From: Leifsonia sp. SCN 70-46
GTDB lineage: Bacteria; Actinomycetota; Actinomycetes; Actinomycetales; Microbacteriaceae
NCBI GenBank assembly: GCA_001725325.1
Contig: MEFY01000002.1
Location: forward strand, 1,739,559-1,803,558
Direction of reading: 5' to 3'
Length of the DNA stretch: 64,000 nt
Shown here: positions 59,122-64,000 of the stretch, in pieces
How positions within the stretch are numbered: position 1 is the stretch's first letter
How the letters are laid out: every line of letters begins with the position of its first letter
Program-made: the position numbers and the translations under genes
Notes under the pieces: model-generated
Database searches by the model: none
The model's input: the letters and a program-made list of their open reading frames with translations, nothing else
Told to the model about the DNA's origin: nothing

Positions 59122-59480
59122 CCGAGCTCGCTCGCGAGCACGTCCTGGTAGACCTTCCGCGCCTTCGTGTGCACCGACGCGCCCTCCTTCGTGAGGGCGA
59201 CGAACATCGAGCGGCGGTCGGTGCTGCACTCCTCGCGCGTGAGGAGTCCCGCCTTGGTGAGCCTGTCGACGACGCGCGAGAGCGCGCTCTGCGTCATGGG
59301 GGTGAGGCCGCCGATGTCGCGCATCGTGCACTCGGGGGTGTCCGACTCCCACACGAGGTCGAGGATCTCGAACTCGCTCAACCCCAGGTCGAACTGCTGC
59401 TCGAGGGTGCGATCGAGGCTCGCGGCGGTCGCGAGGTAGGTGCGCTGCCGCTCGCGCCAGTCGGCGATGAGGTCGTTCAT
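59118..59480 (-). CDS. MarR-family transcriptional regulator
   Basis: The 120-residue winged-helix protein (QRTYLATAASLDRTLEQQFDLGLSEFEILDLVWESDTPECTMRDIGGLTPMTQSALSRVVDRLTKAGLLTREECSTDRRSMFVALTKEG) has the MarR recognition helix and the DRR wing. ATG 59480 is 6 nt from TACCAT on the minus strand; the extension to 59567 is rejected because it crosses the operator region. Divergent from an MFS efflux gene 86 bp away with a palindromic site between them, so it probably represses that pump. Confidence 0.93.
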   Translation of the reverse strand: MNDLIADWRERQRTYLATAASLDRTLEQQFDLGLSEFEILDLVWESDTPECTMRDIGGLTPMTQSALSRVVDRLTKAGLLTREECSTDRRSMFVALTKEGASVHTKARKVYQDVLASELG

Positions 59481-59511
59481 GAACCCATGGTAACCGATGC
59501 GGCAACATTTC

Positions 59512-59538
59512 ATGCGTATGCATTGCATGACTTTGCAA
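59512..59538. promoter_or_regulatory. candidate MarR operator
   Basis: Two adjacent partial palindromes, ATGCGTATGCAT (59512-59523) and TTGCATGACTTTGCAA (59523-59538), lie over the -35 position of the MFS promoter (-10 TATCTT at 59555-59560). The region is AT-rich compared with the surroundings. Confidence 0.5.
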
Positions 59539-59566
59539 TACATGACACAGCATGTATCTTGAAGCA

Positions 59567-61021
59567 ATGCCTGTTACCACCCCCGTCACCACCACACGCT
59601 GGACCCGTTCGAGCTGGCTGCTCCTCCTCGTCGTCTGCATCGTCATCTCGCTCGACGGCCTCGACGTCTCGATGGTCGGCGTCGCACTGCCCTCCATCGG
59701 CGCCGAGCTCGGGCTCGGCACCGACAGCCTGCAGTGGCTCGTTTCCGCCTACGTGCTCGGCTACGGCAGCCTGCTGCTGCTCGGCGGACGCCTCGCCGAC
59801 CTGCTCGGGCGCCGTCGCATCCTGCTCATCGCCCTCACGGTCTTCGCCGTCGCATCCCTCGCGGGCGGTCTCGTCGACGACCCCGCGCTGCTCATCGCCT
59901 CGCGCTTCGTCAAGGGCTTGGCCGCGGCCTTCACGGCCCCGGCGGCGTTCTCGCTCATCACCACGAACTTCGCGGAGGGACCGGCCCGCAACAAGGCCAT
60001 CTCGATCTTCACGACCTTCGCCGCGAGCGGGTTCTCGCTCGGCCTCATCGTCGGCGGGCTCATGACCTCGGTGAGCTGGCGCTTCACGTTCCTGTTCTCG
60101 GTGCCGTTCGCGGTCGCCGCGGTCGTGCTCGGGCTGTTCTTCATCCCGCGCGTCGCGCACGTGCGCGAGGGAGGGCACGACTTCTGGGGCGCCCTCACCC
60201 TGGCGGCCGGGATGCTCGGCCTCGTCTTCACCGTCGTCAACGCCCCGCACGTGGGCTGGGGCCACTGGCAGACGATCGGCGGGCTCGTGCTCTCCGCGCT
60301 CATCCTCGCCGCCTTCGGAGTGATCGAGAACGTAGTCAGGCACCCGCTCGTGCGCTTCGGCATCCTCCGGCAGGGCTGGGTGGCACGCGCCAACCTGAGC
60401 GCGATCGCGCTGTTCGGGTCGTACGTGAGCTTCCAGTTCATCCTCACCATCTACCTGCAGTCGGTGCTGGGATGGACCCCGCTCAGCATGGCTCTCGCGC
60501 TGCTGCCGGCCGGTCTCGTGGTCGTCGTGACCGCGCCGTTCGCCGACCGGCTCATCGCGCGCTTCGGCTCGCGCCGCCTCATCGTCGTCGCGCTCGCCGC
60601 GCTCACCCTGGGCTACGTGCTGTTCCTCAGGGTCGACCCGACGCCGAACTACGTGCTCGACATCCTGCCCTCGGTCCTGCTGCTCGGCATCGGGTTCGGG
60701 CTGGGCTTCCCCGCCATCCAGGTGCAGGCGACCGACGGCATCTCCGACAGCGAGCAGGGCCTCGCCGCGGGTCTCGTGCAGAGCAGCTCGCAGGTGGGCG
60801 CGGCCCTCGTGCTCGCCGTCACGACCGCCCTCATCGCCGGCGGCGGCGCGGAGCCCGGTGCCACGCACGCGCAGATCCTCGACCAGTTCCGTCCCGGCCT
60901 CATCCTGAGCATGGGCGTCGCGCTTGCGGGCTTCGTCATCACGGTGCTGCCGCGCCGCCGCCGCGCGATCGTGCCCGTCGAGCTCGAGACCTCGGAGCGT
61001 GAGCCGGCCCTCACGCGCTGA
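59567..61021 (+). CDS. MFS transporter, DHA2 (14-helix) type
   Basis: The 484-residue proton-coupled exporter has RSSWLLLLVVCIVISLDGLDVSMVGVALPSIGAELGLGTDSLQWLVSAYVLGYGSLLLLGGRLADLLGRRR, the DHA2 start with motifs A and B, followed by GFSLGLIVGGLMTS (motif C-like). Family members export drugs or dyes. ATG 59567 has TATCTT (59555-59560) at 6 nt. Regulated, presumably, by the divergent MarR protein. A strong hairpin follows the stop. Confidence 0.94.
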   Translation: MPVTTPVTTTRWTRSSWLLLLVVCIVISLDGLDVSMVGVALPSIGAELGLGTDSLQWLVSAYVLGYGSLLLLGGRLADLLGRRRILLIALTVFAVASLAGGLVDDPALLIASRFVKGLAAAFTAPAAFSLITTNFAEGPARNKAISIFTTFAASGFSLGLIVGGLMTSVSWRFTFLFSVPFAVAAVVLGLFFIPRVAHVREGGHDFWGALTLAAGMLGLVFTVVNAPHVGWGHWQTIGGLVLSALILAAFGVIENVVRHPLVRFGILRQGWVARANLSAIALFGSYVSFQFILTIYLQSVLGWTPLSMALALLPAGLVVVVTAPFADRLIARFGSRRLIVVALAALTLGYVLFLRVDPTPNYVLDILPSVLLLGIGFGLGFPAIQVQATDGISDSEQGLAAGLVQSSSQVGAALVLAVTTALIAGGGAEPGATHAQILDQFRPGLILSMGVALAGFVITVLPRRRRAIVPVELETSEREPALTR

Positions 61022-61026
61022 GATGC

Positions 61027-61070
61027 GGACGCCGCCTTCCCGAGTCCTCCCGGGCGGGCGGCGTCCTTCC
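61027..61070 (+). terminator. stem-loop terminator after the MFS gene
   Basis: GGACGCCGCC (61027-61036) pairs with GGCGGCGTCC (61057-61066), followed by TTCC. Begins 5 nt after the stop codon. Confidence 0.75.
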
Positions 61071-61085
61071 TAATAGGGTGAGGAT

Positions 61086-62102
61086 GTGTCCACGAAGCCC
61101 TGGTACCGCCGCCCCTCCCGCACCATCCCGCTCGCCGCCCTCGCGCTGGGCGTGACGGCAGCCCTCGTCTGGACGTTGAGCCCGTGGCCCGCGGCGCTGC
61201 TCATCCGGGCGATGTTCGAGAAGGGCGGAGTCGACACCCTGCGCGAGATGGAGCCGTACGCCCCCACGGGCGGGCTCGACGAGCACCTCGACGTGGCGTA
61301 CGGCGACGCCGGCACCGACACGACGCTCGACGTGTTCACGCCGGCCGGGGCATCCTCGCCGCTCGCGACGGTCGTGTGGATCCACGGTGGCGCCTGGATT
61401 TCGGGCAACAAGGAGAGCGTGCGGCCGTACGTGCAGATCCTCGCGGCCGAGGGCTACACGACCGTCGCGCTGAACTACGCCTACGGCCCCGAGTCGACGT
61501 ACCCGCACGGGCTCGTGCAGCTCAACGACGCGCTCGCGTTCCTCGTCGAGCACGCGGCCGAGTACAACATCGATCCGGATCGCATCGTCATCGCGGGCGA
61601 CTCCGCAGGGGCGAACCTCACGAGCCAGCTCGCCACCCTCACCACGAACCCGGAGTACGCGTCGCTCGTGGGGATCGAGCCGGCCCTCGAGGCGGAGCAG
61701 CTGCGCGCGGTCATCCTCAACTGCGGCATCTACGACGTGAGCGAGATCCCGAACGCGCCCGGCATCGGCGGGTGGGGCTTCCGCATCGCGCTGTGGGCTT
61801 ACCTGGGCGAGCGCGACTGGTCGGACACCCCCGGCGGCCAGCAGATGTCGACGCTCGACTACGTGACGGGCGACTTCCCGACCACGTGGATCTCGGGCGG
61901 CAACGACGACCCGCTCACGCCCGGGCAGTCCGAGAAGCTCGCGTCGCGGCTGGGCGACCTCGGCGTCGACGTGACGCCCGTGTTCTACGCGGCAGACCAC
62001 GAGCCGAAACTGCCGCACGAGTACCAGTTCCACCTCGACTTCGAGGATGCGCGCACCGCCCTGCAGTCGACCATCGACTTCCTGGGCCGCGTCACGGGCT
62101 GA
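61086..62102 (+). CDS. membrane-anchored alpha/beta hydrolase (HSL/BD-FAE type)
   Basis: The 338-residue protein has an N-terminal helix (IPLAALALGVTAALVWTL) that anchors it with the catalytic domain outside. The oxyanion motif is WIHGGAWISGNKES; the nucleophile elbow GDSAGANLTSQ; the acid GGNDDPLTP; the histidine AADHEPKLPHEYQ. This is a carboxylesterase of the hormone-sensitive lipase superfamily. GTG 61086 follows TAGGGT at 6 nt. A GC-rich inverted repeat at about 62110-62137 may terminate it. Confidence 0.9.
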   Translation: MSTKPWYRRPSRTIPLAALALGVTAALVWTLSPWPAALLIRAMFEKGGVDTLREMEPYAPTGGLDEHLDVAYGDAGTDTTLDVFTPAGASSPLATVVWIHGGAWISGNKESVRPYVQILAAEGYTTVALNYAYGPESTYPHGLVQLNDALAFLVEHAAEYNIDPDRIVIAGDSAGANLTSQLATLTTNPEYASLVGIEPALEAEQLRAVILNCGIYDVSEIPNAPGIGGWGFRIALWAYLGERDWSDTPGGQQMSTLDYVTGDFPTTWISGGNDDPLTPGQSEKLASRLGDLGVDVTPVFYAADHEPKLPHEYQFHLDFEDARTALQSTIDFLGRVTG

Positions 62103-62212
62103 CGCCCGGGCCGCCCTTGCTCTCGGGAGAGGGCGGCGCACTGTTACGGCGCGTGAACCCGTGTGTCGTCACAGTCGGCAGGATGCCCGCCCGCACGTCT
62201 ACCGTCACTGGC

Positions 62213-62764
62213 ATGACCCTCCTCAACGACATCACCATCCCCCCGATCACCGCCGACGGCCGCGCGTCCCGGCTCACCGAGGCCGGCGGAGCGTGGGCCG
62301 CCCGCATCGCCGCCGACACGTCCGCCGCCCAGCTCACCTACCGCGTGCGCGGAGAGGGTGCCGGATCGGTCGCGACCACGATCCGCGCCGGAAAGCACGA
62401 GTTCGTCGTCGACGAACCGGCGGCGCTCGCGGGCGACGACGTGGCGGCGAGCCCCGTGGAGTACGCGCTCGGCGCGCTCATCTCGTGCCAGGTCGTGGTC
62501 TACCGCCTCTACGCGCAGGCGCTCGGCATCGTCGTCGACGACATCGCCATCGACGCGACGGGCGAGCTCGACGCGCGCACGCTGTTCGGCATCGAGGGCG
62601 GCCCGCGCGCCGGCTTCACGTCGATCGACCTCGCGATCACGATCACCGGCCCGGAGACGCAGGAGCGCTACGACGAGCTGCGCGCGGCCGTCGACGCGCA
62701 CTGCCCCGTGCTCGACCTCTTCGCGAACGCGACGCCCGTCACGGCCTCGGTCGCGAAGGGCTAG
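62213..62764 (+). CDS. OsmC/Ohr family protein
   Basis: The 183-residue protein has the OsmC peroxidase fold: VRGEGAGSVATTIRAGKHEFVVDEPAALAGDDVAASPVEYALGALISCQVVVYRLYAQALGI with one catalytic cysteine in LISCQ and the second in DAHCPVLDLF. Such proteins reduce organic hydroperoxides with thiols. ATG 62213 has TACCGT (62200-62205) 7 nt upstream. Its stop overlaps the convergent hydrolase by 4 bp. Confidence 0.93.
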   Translation: MTLLNDITIPPITADGRASRLTEAGGAWAARIAADTSAAQLTYRVRGEGAGSVATTIRAGKHEFVVDEPAALAGDDVAASPVEYALGALISCQVVVYRLYAQALGIVVDDIAIDATGELDARTLFGIEGGPRAGFTSIDLAITITGPETQERYDELRAAVDAHCPVLDLFANATPVTASVAKG

Positions 62765-63534
62765 GAGCTCGACGCCAGGAACCCGATCGCAGCCTCGCGG
62801 AAGAACCGCGAGGTCGGGGCGTTGAAGTGGTTCCGCCCGGGGATCTCGAAGAACTCCCCGTGCGGCACCGCCGCGCACAGCGCGCGCGACTTCTCGAGGA
62901 TGGAGTCGTCGCTGCCGGTCGCGAACAGCAGCGGCTGCTGCGGCGCGTTGTGCGGGTCGGGCTGCTCTCCTCCGCGCATCCCCTCGACCAGCGAGATGAG
63001 CGCCTCCATGTCGTTGCCGGGGATGCCCGCCGCCATGGTCACGTAGGCCGCCGTGAGCCGGTCCTCCGGCGCCGTGCCGTCGATGGCGAACTGCCGGGCC
63101 TCGTCGAGCCGGAAGCGCGTGAGCGGGTCGCCGTCGGGGATGCCGCCGAGCACTGCCCGGGTGATGCGCGAGGGGAACTCCCGCGCCGCCCGCCAGCCGA
63201 CGCGCGCGCCGAGCGAGTAGCCCACGTACCGCACCTCGTCGAGCAGGAACGTGTCGAGCACGGCGAGCACGTCGTCGGCGAGGGTGGGCATCGTGTACGC
63301 GGCCGGGTCGTGCGGCTTGCCGCTCGCGCCGTGGCCGCGCTGGTCGATCGCGATCACGTGGTACTCGGCGCGCAGCAGGTCGCGCACCCAGCCCGTGAGG
63401 CTCCAGTTGCCGAGGGCGCTCGACGCGAAACCGTGCACGAGGAGCACCGTGGATGCGTCGGGGTCGCCCCACTCGTAGGTGGCGATCTTCGTGCCGTCGG
63501 CGGCGATGACCGCGCGGGGTTCGGGGGAGTCCAC
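62761..63534 (-). CDS. cytoplasmic alpha/beta hydrolase
   Basis: The 257-residue hydrolase: VLLVHGFASSALGNW (oxyanion), DQRGHGASGKPHDPAAYTM, nucleophile VGYSLGARVGW, acid ATGSDDSI and histidine GRNHFNAP. This arrangement matches epoxide hydrolase/peroxidase-type members, but the substrate is unknown. GTG 63534 (MDSPEPRAVIAADGTKIATYEWGDP) is the start; CACAAT lies 6 nt upstream on the minus strand. No signal peptide. Confidence 0.9.
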   Translation of the reverse strand: MDSPEPRAVIAADGTKIATYEWGDPDASTVLLVHGFASSALGNWSLTGWVRDLLRAEYHVIAIDQRGHGASGKPHDPAAYTMPTLADDVLAVLDTFLLDEVRYVGYSLGARVGWRAAREFPSRITRAVLGGIPDGDPLTRFRLDEARQFAIDGTAPEDRLTAAYVTMAAGIPGNDMEALISLVEGMRGGEQPDPHNAPQQPLLFATGSDDSILEKSRALCAAVPHGEFFEIPGRNHFNAPTSRFFREAAIGFLASSS

Positions 63535-63572
63535 GCTCCCATTGTGTCGGTCGCGGCACGTAGCCTGCGGGA

Positions 63573-64000
63573 ATGCCGGAGCATGTCGAGACCTGGTGGG
63601 CGCGCCGCCAGCGGTCGAAGGGCGTCGCCGTGCCGTATCCGGTGGGGTCGTACCGGGAGTTCTGGGAGACCTACCCCGTGCTCGTCAACCAGTACCACCC
63701 CGACCTCAACCACGGGGTCGTGCTCACGCAGATCCCGCCCGCCGCCGACGTGTGGCTGCTGTGGCAGTGCGACATGGGGCACGTGTTCGTCGCGACGCCC
63801 ACGGAGCAGCGGCTGCGTCCCGGCCGCTCCCGCCGCCGCTCGACGTGGTGCCCCGAGTGCACCGCCGGCTCGGGCGCGGGCACGTCGAAGCCGCGCACGA
63901 CGCTGTGCGCCAAGTCGGCGGCCGACCACTACGCCGTGGGGGAGGCGTTCCACAGCGAATGCGCGCCACGGCCCTCGTCGGCGGCTGAAGACCTGCTGCG
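63573..64000 (+). CDS. zinc-ribbon protein, cut by window end
   Basis: Open from ATG 63573 to the window edge (142 codons). The fragment contains VWLLWQCDMGHVFVATPTEQRLRPGRSRRRSTWCPECTAGSG, the W-x-C-x2-GH-x-F...CPxC zinc-ribbon pattern of DUF4379-like proteins, usually repeated several times in a row. TAGCCT lies 6 nt upstream (leaderless). The family occurs near nucleases and in phage and mobile contexts, but nothing here identifies the partner. Confidence 0.82.
   Translation, partial: MPEHVETWWARRQRSKGVAVPYPVGSYREFWETYPVLVNQYHPDLNHGVVLTQIPPAADVWLLWQCDMGHVFVATPTEQRLRPGRSRRRSTWCPECTAGSGAGTSKPRTTLCAKSAADHYAVGEAFHSECAPRPSSAAEDLL

Overview
The window is a stretch of a very GC-rich actinobacterial chromosome, most likely a Microbacteriaceae-type organism. 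The evidence is the GlgE maltosyltransferase paired with GlgB, the gatC-gatA-gatB amidotransferase set, heavy GTG start usage, and many genes with a TAnnnT box only 5-7 nt before the start codon and no Shine-Dalgarno sequence (leaderless transcripts). No rRNA, tRNA, CRISPR array or transposase gene was seen.

Region 1 (1-12,917) is accessory and visibly less GC-rich in its short genes. It opens with the 3' part of a large FG-GAP/Rhs polymorphic toxin whose C-terminal tip resembles DUF2599. The start codon of a four-helix membrane protein (candidate immunity) overlaps the toxin end by 13 nt. Downstream lies a graveyard of displaced Rhs tips: a 1,079-bp gap-free copy of the Rhs core carrying a different tip and an ATGA-overlapped partner gene; two further truncated DUF2599-like tails, each with the same 13-nt overlapped membrane gene; a hydrophobic tip remnant overlapping another membrane gene; an internally deleted core scar; small lipoproteins; and three paralogous two-helix membrane proteins sharing a GYTT...VIR signature. 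I read this as a reservoir of orphan toxin-tip/immunity cassettes built by core recombination.

Region 2 (12,918-19,700) is glycogen metabolism: glgB and glgE (minus, overlapping) divergent from glgP. Its partner glgX lies at 36.8-38.9 kb.

Region 3 (19,701-36,353) holds two tandem tiny membrane proteins followed by a glycan-utilisation locus: an SGNH hydrolase and a GH78 rhamnosidase divergent from a beta-lactamase-fold hydrolase; GH92 and GH2 mannosidases divergent from a sugar ABC transporter (binding protein plus two permeases); an ABC ATPase with an apparent frameshift; and a LacI-type repressor. The same 22-bp palindromic site sits in both divergent promoter regions, and related sites lie between glgE and glgP and before lacI.

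Region 4 (36,380-58,016) is mostly core: ybaK, glgX, a NifS-type cysteine desulfurase, an ArsR-like regulator, mnmA, ligA, gatC/gatA/gatB (interrupted by a CGNR regulator and an EamA transporter), a sigma factor with a probable anti-sigma partner carrying a long Asn/Gly/Ser repeat, a lone nuclease-like protein, an NYN-domain protein and several lipoproteins.

Region 5 (58,017-64,000) contains a two-helix membrane protein, a MarR/MFS divergent pair, two alpha/beta hydrolases, an OsmC protein and a zinc-ribbon protein cut by the window end.
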